Shown one piece after another: positions 1 to 8,394 of a stretch of 64,000 nucleotides of DNA. The stretch is from the NCBI RefSeq assembly GCF_904426505.1, contig NZ_CAJGBN010000071.1, forward strand, positions 62,001-126,000, written 5' to 3'. The notes beneath the pieces were generated by a model that was not told where the DNA came from, did not search any database, and was given only the letters and a program-made list of their open reading frames with translations. This stretch comes from Rubrivivax sp. A210. GTDB lineage: Bacteria; Pseudomonadota; Gammaproteobacteria; Burkholderiales; Burkholderiaceae_C. The translations under genes were made by a program, and so were the position numbers. Position 1 is the first letter of the stretch. Each line of letters opens with the position of its first letter.

Positions 1-43
1 AAAGGCAGGCAGATCGAGAATTTGAACAACTTCATCGTACCGA

Positions 44-157
44 TCAGAAGGCGTGCAGGAACCGTCGCGAGCGGCCCGAGCTTGGTTCGAGCAACGCAGC
101 CGTACACCCGTACGGCGAGTAGCACAGGACCGAGATCGGGTCGCGCAGCAGGTTCAT
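44..157 (-). CDS. conserved small ORF (37 codons), copy A
   Basis: A 37-residue ORF beginning MNLLRDPIS and ending RSRRFLHAF. Its start codon lies nine bases after the stop of the HzsA-like gene on the same strand, behind an AAGG that could serve as a ribosome site. A second copy at 40659-40772 has identical length, start and stop. By hand, 101 of 114 bases and 30 of 37 residues match, with no indel and three synonymous changes. It matches no family I recognise. It could be a translationally coupled small protein, a leader peptide for a gene left of the window, or a structured RNA or repeat that happens to stay open. Confidence 0.4.
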   Translation of the reverse strand: MNLLRDPISVLCYSPYGCTAALLEPSSGRSRRFLHAF

Positions 158-166
158 GCGCGCCTT
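44..166 (-). repeat. dispersed intergenic element, copy A
   Basis: About 120 bases repeated in inverted orientation at 40649-40772. Both copies begin with GAAGGCGCG-like sequence directly after the stop codon of a same-strand gene. Inside each is a short hairpin: GCTCGAAC, loop CAA, GCTCGGGC here, with a perfect 8-bp version in copy B. Near-identical position behind two unrelated genes suggests a mobile or copied element. Confidence 0.6.
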
Positions 167-3136
167 CTAGGGCCTGCAGCCGCTGGCGATCCATGCGGCA
201 ATGGTGTTGTAACCGGAGCTGGCGGGCGGGAGTATCGCCGTGGTCTGGGCGAGCGCGCCAGCCGGGTGGGGCACGGTGGAAGGCTTGCTGAGCAGCGCAT
301 TGGCGCTGGCGTCGCAGACGTTCGTCACCAGCGTCAGCGTGACGTTGTAGTCGCCGCCGGCGCTGCCGGTCAGCACGAAACGGTTGCGCGCCGTGCCGGC
401 AGCAGGCGCGTGGCAGCCGGCGCATTGCGCGCGCAGCACCGGCAGCACCTGGGCCGCGAACACGGTCTGGCTCAGGCCGCTGACGCTGCGCACGCCGCTG
501 CCAGCGTCGAAGGGGTCGTTGAAATACTGGCCGCCCAGGTCCATCCACTCGGCCACCAGGCGCTTCTCGGCAGGCGTCAGCAGGCTGGGGTGGTCGGGCG
601 CGGTGGCCGGCGGGCTGGGGTGGGCGGTGCGCGCGTCGGCGCCGGCCAGCAGGGTCTGGCCCCACAGGATTTCACCGAGGCGGCTCTTGCGCGCCTGGCC
701 GGCGCCACCAGCAGCGCCGGAGCTGGTCTCGACCAGCGGCGGACCCAGCACCAGCTCGGGCACGCCCTCGCGCAGGCGCACCCGCGGCGCGCCGTTGGCA
801 TCGAACTGCGGGTCGCCCAGCATCAGCTCCTCGTAGGAGACGAGGCGCCCGCTGCCGCCGACCAGGGCGCGCAGGTCCAGCCGGGCGCGGTCGGCGTGGC
901 AGCCCGTGCAGGTGAGCGCGCCGGCCGTGCCGCGGCTCTTGGTCCACAGCGGCTGGATGTGGTCGGGGTAGTTGATGACGCCGTTCACCGGCGCCGGCGT
1001 CGTGAGGTCGTCGGCCGGCCGCGGGTTGCCCACGTAGCGCAGGCTGATGGCCGGCCGCGCCGCCACGCCGGCCTGGGCGGTGTCGGCCCAGATGTCCTCG
1101 TAGACCGGGTCGGCCGCGAGATTGAGTGCCACGGGGTCGAGCCGCGTGCGCAGCGAGGCCAGGGTCTCGCCGCTCAGGTGCTGCGCCGCCAGCGCCTGCT
1201 TGAGGCCGGCCGGCAGCGCGTTGACCACGGCGCCGGAATTGAGCGCCGCGCCACGCCGCGGGCTGTGGCAGCCGTCGCAGGTGCGGCGCTCGCCCGGCCG
1301 CACCTGGATCCAGTTGGTGTGGGTCTGCAGCGCGCGGCCCTGGCTGTCGACGATGGACAGCGCCAGCGGCACATCGGCCGGCACCTGCAGCTTGAAGGAG
1401 CCGTCGGGTTCGACCGGCGCGTAGCCGACGATCTGCTGCTGCTCGAAATCGGTCTCGCCGATGGCGCGCCGCAGGCCGGTGGACCCGCTGGGCGGCGGCA
1501 CGCCGCGGATGGCGCGCACGAAGCGCGCCGGCGCACAGAGATAGGCCGGGTCGGCCGGGTTCTTGATGCGAGCCAGGTCGGCCACCGAGGCCCGCGTGTC
1601 GGCGGCGTCCAGAGGCCGCGTCTGCGCGATGCCCACGCCGCAGCCGACGCGGTCGGCATCGGTCAGCACCGCCTCGGCCATGCGCTGCAGGCCGTCGGTG
1701 TCGTAGACGCTGCGCACCTCGATCAGCGCCAGGTCGCGCGCCGCGAGGTCGGTGTCCACGGTGGTCGGCTCGACCACATTGGGCTCGGGCCGTGGCTGCA
1801 GCGCGATGGGGTCGGTGTACATGAAGCCCGGCGGCGGCGCGGCCACGATGAGCCAGGTCTGCTTCAGCTTGCTCGGATCGAACATCCAGATCGCGTAGGC
1901 GGCCGGGGCGTTGTCACGCACGCTGTCGGCGGCCACCGCCTCGACGGTGCGCTCGCCGTCCTGCATGCGCGCCAGTTCCTCGGGCGTCAGCGTGGTGCAG
2001 TTGACGACCACGCCGCCCCGCGTCACCTCGCAGGGCCGCCAGGCGACGAGGATGCGGTCGCTGCCGTCCCACAGCGGGTAGGGCGTGGTGGCGCGGCCGG
2101 CGGCCGAGAGGCCGCGCTCGCTGTTCATCGTGCGTTCGGTCGGCTCGGCCTGGCCGCCCCGTTCCGGCACCGTGCTGCTGGCCGGGGTGTTGAATTCGGA
2201 ATAGCGTGCCGCGTCGATCATCTGCAGCGAGCCGCCTTCCTGGGTGCGCGACAACGGCATCAGCGACGAGACCACCTGGCCGGCGTAGGCGCCGCGTGGG
2301 TCCATGTCGCGCGGGTGCAGGTAGCTGTTGCCGGGGCTGTGGGCGCCGTAGAGCACGAAGAGGTCGGTGCCGTCGGGCTTGGCGCGGAAGATGGCGAAGC
2401 GGTTGCGGTCGGCCACATGCTCCCAGCGCGCGAACATGATGTCGCCGTTGGGGCGGATGACCGGGTTGCGCTCGTGGCTCTGGTTGAAGCTGATCTGGCG
2501 GATGTCGGTGCCGGTGGCCGTCATCGTGTGCAGGTTGAGCACGCGCTCGCGCTCGTACTCGTCGGTGGCGTAGTAGCTGTGGCCCAGGGCCTGGTTGAGG
2601 TGCGACTTGGCCTGGCGGTTGGACGCGAACACGATGCCGCGGCCGGCCGGCAGGTAGACCGGATCGACATCGTCGTCGGCGGCGCTGCCGGTGAGGCGGC
2701 GGAAGCTGCCTTCGCGCAGGCCGCCCACGCTCATGTCGTATTCCCAGATGTTCCAGCGCCCGGTGCAGGCCGGCGCATCGCCCGCCGGCGTGGCCACCGT
2801 GGCGGCATTGCTGGCCGGGCAGCGCAGCGCGAAGACGATCTTCTTGCCGTCGTAGGACACCTCGGGGTCACTGGCGTCGCCCTGGCCCTGGGTGAAGCGC
2901 TCGGTGAGATTGAACTCGGGCGCGCTGGCGCTGCTCTTCTCGCGCAGCATCAGGTCGCCGCCGGGTGCGCTGTCGGTGCCGTCGGTCGGATTGATGGTCA
3001 CCGCCGTGCTGCGCTTGACGTAGGCGATGGGCACGTCACCGTTGACGATGGCGTCGCCGCCGCCGCTGCAGGCGGCCAGCGCCAGCAGGATCGCGGCAAG
3101 GCCGCTCGCTGCCAGGAGCGAGAGTCGGGACTTCAT
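167..3136 (-). CDS. HzsA-like cytochrome c lipoprotein (hydrazine synthase alpha-related)
   Basis: A 989-residue exported protein. The start at 3136 is chosen because it follows AGGAG at 7 bases and opens a lipoprotein signal (ALAACSGGG lipobox near residue 22). The N-terminal half resembles a TolB/PD40-type beta-propeller as in hydrazine synthase alpha-related proteins (DPEVSYDGKK, NPVIRPNGDIMFARW). Three CXXCH haem sites lie at about residues 620 (CDGCH), 743 (CTGCH) and 905 (CAGCH). Function outside anammox bacteria is unknown and no HzsB/C partner is visible, so hydrazine synthesis should not be assumed. It lies 34 bases downstream of an ApbE gene, probably in one operon. Confidence 0.75.
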   Translation of the reverse strand: MKSRLSLLAASGLAAILLALAACSGGGDAIVNGDVPIAYVKRSTAVTINPTDGTDSAPGGDLMLREKSSASAPEFNLTERFTQGQGDASDPEVSYDGKKIVFALRCPASNAATVATPAGDAPACTGRWNIWEYDMSVGGLREGSFRRLTGSAADDDVDPVYLPAGRGIVFASNRQAKSHLNQALGHSYYATDEYERERVLNLHTMTATGTDIRQISFNQSHERNPVIRPNGDIMFARWEHVADRNRFAIFRAKPDGTDLFVLYGAHSPGNSYLHPRDMDPRGAYAGQVVSSLMPLSRTQEGGSLQMIDAARYSEFNTPASSTVPERGGQAEPTERTMNSERGLSAAGRATTPYPLWDGSDRILVAWRPCEVTRGGVVVNCTTLTPEELARMQDGERTVEAVAADSVRDNAPAAYAIWMFDPSKLKQTWLIVAAPPPGFMYTDPIALQPRPEPNVVEPTTVDTDLAARDLALIEVRSVYDTDGLQRMAEAVLTDADRVGCGVGIAQTRPLDAADTRASVADLARIKNPADPAYLCAPARFVRAIRGVPPPSGSTGLRRAIGETDFEQQQIVGYAPVEPDGSFKLQVPADVPLALSIVDSQGRALQTHTNWIQVRPGERRTCDGCHSPRRGAALNSGAVVNALPAGLKQALAAQHLSGETLASLRTRLDPVALNLAADPVYEDIWADTAQAGVAARPAISLRYVGNPRPADDLTTPAPVNGVINYPDHIQPLWTKSRGTAGALTCTGCHADRARLDLRALVGGSGRLVSYEELMLGDPQFDANGAPRVRLREGVPELVLGPPLVETSSGAAGGAGQARKSRLGEILWGQTLLAGADARTAHPSPPATAPDHPSLLTPAEKRLVAEWMDLGGQYFNDPFDAGSGVRSVSGLSQTVFAAQVLPVLRAQCAGCHAPAAGTARNRFVLTGSAGGDYNVTLTLVTNVCDASANALLSKPSTVPHPAGALAQTTAILPPASSGYNTIAAWIASGCRP

Positions 3137-3170
3137 GGCTTGCTCCTGGGGAGGACGGGGGTGGGGTCGC

Positions 3171-4169
3171 TCAGGGGGCGGCCGTCTGCACGCCGTGCAG
3201 AAGGCCGGAGGACACGTGCATCGCGCCGGCGGCGTCCACCACCACGGCATCAATGTCGGTCAGCGTCTCCACCAGCGCCAGGCCGCGCTCGGCGCCCAGC
3301 ACGAAGACCGTCTTGGACAGCGCCTCGCTGGTAAGGCCGTCGGGGGCCAGGATGGTGACGCTGTGTACGCCCCGTGGCGAACGGCCGCTGGCGGGGTCGA
3401 TGAGGTGGTGGTGGCGCTCGCCGGCTTCCTCGAAGTAGCGCTCGTAGTCGCCCGAGGTGGAAATCGACACGTCTTCCAGCGGCAGCACGGCCACCGTCTC
3501 GCCGGCGCGGCGCGGGTCGCGGATAGCCACGCTCCAGGGGCGGCCGCGGCGGTCACCGATGACGCGGCTGTCGCCGCCGGCACTGACCATGGCGTGCTCG
3601 ATGCCGCGCTGGCGCAGCAGCCTCGTCGCGCGGTCGACCGCATGGCCCTTGGCGAAGCCGCCAAGGTCGATGCACATGCCGGGGCGGGCGAAGCGCAGCG
3701 TGTGCTCGCGCGTGTCCAGCTCCAGGTGCTGCCAGCCGACGCATTCGCGCGCAGCCTGCAGCGCGGGCTCAGTGGGGCGCACGCGGCGGCGGTAGTCGTA
3801 GAGGCGCCCCACCGCGGCATAGCTGATGTCGAAGGCGCCGTTCGACAGGCGGCTGAAGCCCAGCGCGCGCTCGACCAGACCGAACATCTCAGCCGACAGC
3901 GGCACCGGGCCCAGGGCCGCCTCACGGTTGATGCGCGACAGCTCCGAGGTGGTCTTGTGGGGGCTCATCGCGCGGTCGATGCGGTGCATCTCGTCCATCA
4001 CCGCGGCGATGGCGGCAGCCCCTTCCTGGGCGTCTTCGGCCCACAGCTCCACCGCGATGGCCGTGCCCATGATGGCCTCCTCGCGCTTGAGCCAGCCGGC
4101 GGCGGCGCGCGGCGCGCGGCGCACGAAATCGAAGCGGAACTGTCCGGGGGCGGTGGTGGCAAACAGCAT
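3171..4169 (-). CDS. apbE: FAD:protein FMN transferase (ApbE family)
   Basis: ApbE proteins cleave FAD and attach FMN covalently to a Thr/Ser of target flavoproteins, usually in the periplasm or periplasm-facing redox complexes. The family core is present: CIDLGGFAKGHAVD, SAGGDSRVIG, and a C-terminal TSEALSKTVFVLG segment that forms the Mg site. About 332 residues from the ATG at 4169; a GTG start at 4271 is possible, and neither has a convincing ribosome site. No signal peptide or lipobox is evident at either start. It precedes the HzsA-like gene by 34 bases. No obvious FMN-accepting target (RnfG/NqrC/NosR-like) is in the window. Confidence 0.85.
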   Translation of the reverse strand: MLFATTAPGQFRFDFVRRAPRAAAGWLKREEAIMGTAIAVELWAEDAQEGAAAIAAVMDEMHRIDRAMSPHKTTSELSRINREAALGPVPLSAEMFGLVERALGFSRLSNGAFDISYAAVGRLYDYRRRVRPTEPALQAARECVGWQHLELDTREHTLRFARPGMCIDLGGFAKGHAVDRATRLLRQRGIEHAMVSAGGDSRVIGDRRGRPWSVAIRDPRRAGETVAVLPLEDVSISTSGDYERYFEEAGERHHHLIDPASGRSPRGVHSVTILAPDGLTSEALSKTVFVLGAERGLALVETLTDIDAVVVDAAGAMHVSSGLLHGVQTAAP

Positions 4170-4371
4170 GGTGGTGCGCCGGTGGTGCGGCGTTCTGGGT
4201 AGCGGGTGGTGCGCAGCGCTTTGATCCAGCGCAAGCCTGTTATCGGATGCCGTGGAAGGTAACTGTTGCACGGCGACCGCGCAGTGACGGCTGGTGCCGA
4301 CCTGCGTGCAGTTGCGTCAGATGTAAGCCCTTGCGCGGCGCCATGCCCGACACACGCGCGTCACACGCCCG

Positions 4372-5211
4372 TCACATGCCTTTGAACAGGCCGGTGTAGC
4401 TGCGGCTGACCTCGAGCTTCTCGGCGTGACCCTTGACGGCGACGATCTGGCGCCCGCGGAAGTCGCGCGTCACGCCGGCAATCGCCTTCACCGCCACCAG
4501 GGTGCTGCGGTGGATCTGCCAGAACAGGCGCGGGTCGAGCTCGTCGACCAGCTCCTTGATGGGCTTGCGGATCAGCGCCTCGACCTGGGCCGTCTGCACC
4601 CGCGTGTACTTCTCGTCGCTGATGAAGAAGAGCACCTCGTCGACCGGAATCATCTGGATCGCCTGGCCCACGGTGGCCTGTATCCATTCCAGGTAGCGCG
4701 GCGCGCCGCCCGGGTTGATGCGCGCAGCCAGCTGGTGCAGCAGCTGCTGCAGCGGGGGGCCTGCCTCGCCATCGGCGGCCTCGGCACCGCCCTGGCGCGC
4801 CGCCAGGCGTTTGCGGATGCGCTCCACCGTGAGCTGCAGGCGTTCACGCTCTGCGGGCTTGAGCACATAGTCGGCCACGCCCTGCTCGAAGGCCTCGACC
4901 GCGTACTGGTCGTAGGCGGTGATGAAGACGATCTCGGGCAACCACTCTTCGTCGCCGCCCTCGCGCGGGGGCAGCTGGGCGATCTGGCGCGCCGCGTCGA
5001 CCCCGCTCAAGCCCGGCATGCGGATGTCGAGGAAGACGATGTCGGGCCGCTGCTCATCGGCCATCTGCACTGCCTCGAGGCCGTTGCGCGCCTCGGCAAC
5101 GATTTGCAGCTCGGGCCAGACCTCGGCCAGGCGGGCGCGCAGTTGTTCGCGCATCAGGCGCTCGTCGTCGGCCAGCAGGGCGCGCGGTGCGGCTTGGGTG
5201 GGGTCGTTCAT
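4372..5211 (-). CDS. LytTR-family response regulator
   Basis: A 279-residue regulator. The receiver domain occupies roughly residues 10-130, with acidic pocket ADDE and phospho-acceptor Asp62 in VFLDIRMPG. A linker is followed by a C-terminal LytTR DNA-binding domain (about 170-279; FISDEKYTRVQT, LFWQIHRSTLVAV). It is 34 bases downstream of its histidine kinase and surely its partner. AlgR/LytR-type regulators bind direct repeats; the target genes cannot be read from the sequence. Confidence 0.9.
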   Translation of the reverse strand: MNDPTQAAPRALLADDERLMREQLRARLAEVWPELQIVAEARNGLEAVQMADEQRPDIVFLDIRMPGLSGVDAARQIAQLPPREGGDEEWLPEIVFITAYDQYAVEAFEQGVADYVLKPAERERLQLTVERIRKRLAARQGGAEAADGEAGPPLQQLLHQLAARINPGGAPRYLEWIQATVGQAIQMIPVDEVLFFISDEKYTRVQTAQVEALIRKPIKELVDELDPRLFWQIHRSTLVAVKAIAGVTRDFRGRQIVAVKGHAEKLEVSRSYTGLFKGM

Positions 5212-5245
5212 GCGCCCATCCTAGCCGCGCCTGCCACAACCGCGA

Positions 5246-6682
5246 TCAGGCGAAGGCGCCTTCAATGCTCTTGTAGGGCACGGTGATGGTGACGACGGTG
5301 CCGCTGGGCTGGTTCTCGGCCACCGTGAGCGCGGCCTTGGGGCCGTAGAGCAGCTGCAGGCGCTCGCGGATATTGGCCAGGCCGACGCCGGTGCCGGCGG
5401 TGGCCGCCTTGCCGAAGCCGAGGCCCGTGTCGGCCACCGTCATCTGCAGCCGGCCGTGCACGATTTCGGCCGCCACGCGCAGGCTGCCGCCCTCGGGCTT
5501 GGGTTCGAGGCCGTGCTTGATGGCGTTCTCGACCAGGGTCTGGATCATCATGGGCGGGAACTCGGCCGAGAGCAGGCCGTCGGGCACGGCAACTTCGGTG
5601 ACGAGGCGCTCTTCCATGCGCACCTTGAGGATCTCCAGATAGGGCCGGATCACCGCGATCTCGCGCCCGAGGTCGCGCACACCGCCGCCGCTGCCGCCAG
5701 CGGCCTCGCGCATGGTGGGCATGCTGGCACGCAGCAGCGCGATCAGGTTCTTCTGCATCTCGCTGGCGCGCTTGGGGTCGGTCTCGATCAGGTGGTCGAT
5801 GCTGGCCAGGGTGTTGAACAGGAAGTGCGGCTCGACCTGGGCCTGCATCGCCGCCATGCGCGCTTCCACCACCTGGCGCCGCAGCGATTCGGCCTCGGCC
5901 GTCTCGGTGGCCTGGGCCGCCTTCACCTCGGCCTGCTTCTGGCCCTTGTAGGTGTACTTGATGATGGCCGAGGCCAGGATCCACAGCGTGGTGAACTGCA
6001 TCATGAAGTCGCCGATGCCGATGCGCGTGGTGCGCTTGGTCTTGCCGGGCCTGGCCTGGACGCGGCTCAGCTCCTCGATCGCCGCCTCGGCATCGCGGCG
6101 CGCCTCGGCGGCGTCGCGCGCTGCCTCCTCGGCGTCGCGCCGGGCCTCGCGTATCGATTCCTCGATCTGGCGCCGCGCCTCGGCCACGGCCTCGCGCACC
6201 GAGTCGGCGGCCACGCCCGGCGGCAGCGTGATGTGGACGCCGGCGGCCGAGGCGGCGCTGTCTGCGGCGCTGGCGGCACGCCGCGCCTGCTCGGCCGCGG
6301 CCTCGGCCGCCGAGGCCGCCTGCGCTGGCGTCGACTCCCGCCCGACGATGCGGATGCCGTCCTTGCCGATGTTGATCTCGACGCCGCCACCGCCGGCGCC
6401 CGATGGGGCTTCGATGCGTATCGGTGCTTTCGGCGGCTTGGGCGGCGGCGGCGGCAGACCGCTGCGCGCCGGCTGGTTCTCGATCTGCTCGGTGATGGTC
6501 CAGGTGAAGGGCGGCAGGTCGTGCAGGATGCCCATCACGATGAGCAGCGCCAGCGCCAGCACGATGAAGCGCTTCCAGCTGATGCCCACCAGCCAGTTGG
6601 CATAGGCGTGGAAGGCGCGCAGGGCGCCGCTGGCGTAGCGCTGCCAGCGCGAACCGGAGGTTGGAGGAGTGGCGGCTGTCAT
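5246..6682 (-). CDS. LytS-type sensor histidine kinase
   Basis: A 478-residue membrane kinase. One membrane segment lies near residues 38-55 (FIVLALALLIVMGIL). A long Ala/Arg/Glu-rich coiled coil (about 125-205) follows, then a second hydrophobic stretch around 225-242. The His_kinase domain (VEPHFLFNTLA, His acceptor) and HATPase domain (N-box LVENAIKHGLEP, G-box DTGLGFG, GVGLANIRERL) occupy the C-terminal half. The Ala-rich coiled coil is unusually long for this family and may place the sensing region between the two membrane segments. It is the first gene of the pair. Confidence 0.9.
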   Translation of the reverse strand: MTAATPPTSGSRWQRYASGALRAFHAYANWLVGISWKRFIVLALALLIVMGILHDLPPFTWTITEQIENQPARSGLPPPPPKPPKAPIRIEAPSGAGGGGVEINIGKDGIRIVGRESTPAQAASAAEAAAEQARRAASAADSAASAAGVHITLPPGVAADSVREAVAEARRQIEESIREARRDAEEAARDAAEARRDAEAAIEELSRVQARPGKTKRTTRIGIGDFMMQFTTLWILASAIIKYTYKGQKQAEVKAAQATETAEAESLRRQVVEARMAAMQAQVEPHFLFNTLASIDHLIETDPKRASEMQKNLIALLRASMPTMREAAGGSGGGVRDLGREIAVIRPYLEILKVRMEERLVTEVAVPDGLLSAEFPPMMIQTLVENAIKHGLEPKPEGGSLRVAAEIVHGRLQMTVADTGLGFGKAATAGTGVGLANIRERLQLLYGPKAALTVAENQPSGTVVTITVPYKSIEGAFA

Positions 6683-6802
6683 GGGCGGCCTGGCGGGGCG
6701 GAATGCATACGGTGGACTGTACGCAGCCGCGGCGGCGCCGCCAGCGCCGCGCGATGCGTTGCGCGCACCGCGCGACGGCCTGCCAAGACGCCGGACAGGC
6801 CG

Positions 6803-7699
6803 TCAGCCGAAGAGTTCGCCGCGCGCCGACTGCGTGATCGCGACGACGCAGGGATGGGTGATGCGGCGCTCGACCGAGATGGCGTAGAAGCGGTCGACCA
6901 GCTCGTCGCTGCGGCCCAGGACCTGCACGCCGTATTGCGCCACGGTCTCGGCCTCCACCACCGTGGGCGAGATGAAAACGCCACGGCCCTCGCGGCCGAA
7001 GGCCTTCATCAGCGCGCCGTCATCGAACTCGCCCACGATGCGCGGCTGCAGGCGGTGGCGCATCAGCCAGGCCTCGACCTGGGGCCGCATCGACGAGGTG
7101 GCGCCCGGCATCAGCATGGGTGCGCCGTCCAGGCAGGCGGGGAAGTCGCCGAGCAGCGAGCGGCACAGGGCGGGGGCGCCGAAGACCGTCATCGTCGAAC
7201 GCCCGAGCTCGTGGTTGAAGGCCTTGATGCTGAAGCGCGGCGTCAACGGCTCGTCGGCGATGACGAGGTCGACCCGGTGCAGCGCCAGCTGCGCCAGCAG
7301 GTTGTCGAAAGTGCCCTCGATGCAGATCAGCCGCACCGACTCGGCCACGCCCAGCGCAGGCTCCAGCAGGCGGTAGGCCACCGACTTGGGCACCGCGTCC
7401 TCAAGGCCGACGCGGAACTCCAGCGTCTGTTGTGCGCCGCTGCGCGCGGCGCTCATCGCCGCCTCGAGCTCGCCGCCGAGGGCGAAGATCTCGTCGGCAT
7501 AGCGCAGGGCAACGCGGCCGTCGGCGGTGAGCTCGAGGTTGCGACCGCTGCGCTTGAACAGGCGCCGGCCCAGGCGCTGTTCGAGCAGCTTGATCTGGCC
7601 CGAAAGCGTCTGCGGCGTGGTGTGCAACTGCTCACCGGCGCGCACCACCCCGCCAGCCCGAGCTGCCACCCAGAAATAGTAGAGGTGCTTGAAGTTCAC
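6803..7699 (-). CDS. nhaR: LysR-family regulator, NhaR-like
   Basis: 298 residues. The N-terminal winged helix-turn-helix begins MNFKHLYYFWVAARAGGV, the typical NhaR opening, and continues through TPQTLSGQIKLLEQRLG. The LysR substrate domain follows. In enterobacteria NhaR activates the sodium/proton antiporter gene nhaA. No antiporter is adjacent here, so the symbol reflects family resemblance only. It is divergent from the Rrf2-type gene, with 109 bases between start codons. Confidence 0.8.
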   Translation of the reverse strand: MNFKHLYYFWVAARAGGVVRAGEQLHTTPQTLSGQIKLLEQRLGRRLFKRSGRNLELTADGRVALRYADEIFALGGELEAAMSAARSGAQQTLEFRVGLEDAVPKSVAYRLLEPALGVAESVRLICIEGTFDNLLAQLALHRVDLVIADEPLTPRFSIKAFNHELGRSTMTVFGAPALCRSLLGDFPACLDGAPMLMPGATSSMRPQVEAWLMRHRLQPRIVGEFDDGALMKAFGREGRGVFISPTVVEAETVAQYGVQVLGRSDELVDRFYAISVERRITHPCVVAITQSARGELFG

Positions 7700-7808
7700 G
7701 TTGCGGTTTATGCGATATGACTTCGTTCAAATTTCGAATTTACGCGAATCGGCAAAGGCCCTAGATTTCTCGCTGTTTTTCGCTTCGAAGTATCCAGGGA
7801 GCCTCGCC
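7700..7808. promoter_or_regulatory. divergent AT-rich promoter region nhaR / rrf2
   Basis: 109 bases, notably AT-rich for this genome. It contains the short palindrome AAATTTCGAATTT (about 7732-7744) near the nhaR start, a plausible LysR-type or Rrf2-type operator. The Rrf2 gene has AGGGAG about eight bases before its ATG. Promoter boxes cannot be assigned confidently. Confidence 0.4.
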
Positions 7809-8309
7809 ATGCGCATGAGTACCAAGGGCCGGTATGCCGTCAACGCCCTCATCGATCTCGCCCTGCGCGAGCCAGCCGGACCGGTGGCGCTCGCGTCCAT
7901 CGCCCAGCGCCAGCAGATTTCGCTGTCCTATCTCGAACAGCTTTTCAGCGCGCTGCGCCGCGACGGCGTGGTCGAGAGCACGCGCGGGCCGGGCGGCGGC
8001 TACACCCTGGGTCGGCCCGCCGACCAGATCAACATCGGCCAGGTCGTGCGCGCCGTTGACGACCCCATGCAGGAAGCGCCTCAGGAGACCCCCGACCCCA
8101 GCGCCGCGCTCTGGCGGCGCATGCAGCTGGTGATGCTGGACCACATGTCCACCATCCTGCTGGCCGAACTGGTGCAGGAGCAGATAGCCCAGGGCGCCAC
8201 CCCGGCCACGCCACCGCCTGCACCCTCGGCCCGGCGCCCGGCAACCAAGCGCCTGCGCGTGATGGCACCAAACTCGGTCTTCGCCCTCGGGCGCGATTTC
8301 GCCGCCTGA
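7809..8309 (+). CDS. Rrf2-family transcriptional regulator, lacks IscR cysteines
   Basis: 166 residues from the ATG at 7809. The N-terminal helix-turn-helix is very like IscR (MSTKGRYAVNALIDLAL, ISLSYLEQLFSALRRDGVV, GPGGGYTLGRP). The three clustered cysteines that bind the 2Fe-2S cluster in IscR are absent: the segment after AVDDPMQ contains no cysteine at all. It is not beside isc genes. It may sense another signal or act as a cluster-independent repressor. Confidence 0.8.
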   Translation: MRMSTKGRYAVNALIDLALREPAGPVALASIAQRQQISLSYLEQLFSALRRDGVVESTRGPGGGYTLGRPADQINIGQVVRAVDDPMQEAPQETPDPSAALWRRMQLVMLDHMSTILLAELVQEQIAQGATPATPPPAPSARRPATKRLRVMAPNSVFALGRDFAA

Positions 8310-8362
8310 ACCCGCGCCGCATCCCCGGGCCTTGCGCCCAGGGCTCAAGAGGCAATGCCAAG

Positions 8363-8391
8363 GGCCCGCCGCATCGAAGCGGCGGGCCTTT
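8363..8391. terminator. strong hairpin terminator between rrf2 and dctM
   Basis: A perfect 10-bp stem, GGCCCGCCGC / GCGGCGGGCC, with an ATCGAA loop, followed on the plus strand by TTTCT. It lies between convergent genes and probably ends both transcripts, the plus-strand one best. Confidence 0.8.
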
Positions 8392-8394
8392 CTC

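Noticed and set aside
167-3136. Evidence for anammox hydrazine synthesis
   Set aside because: Only the alpha-like protein is present; no HzsB/C, hydrazine dehydrogenase or anammox context.
53-3334. 1093-residue plus-strand open frame over the HzsA-like gene
   Set aside because: Ala/Arg/Gly/His-rich low-complexity translation, typical of an antisense frame in GC-rich DNA; the minus-strand frame has a signal peptide, haem motifs and a ribosome site.
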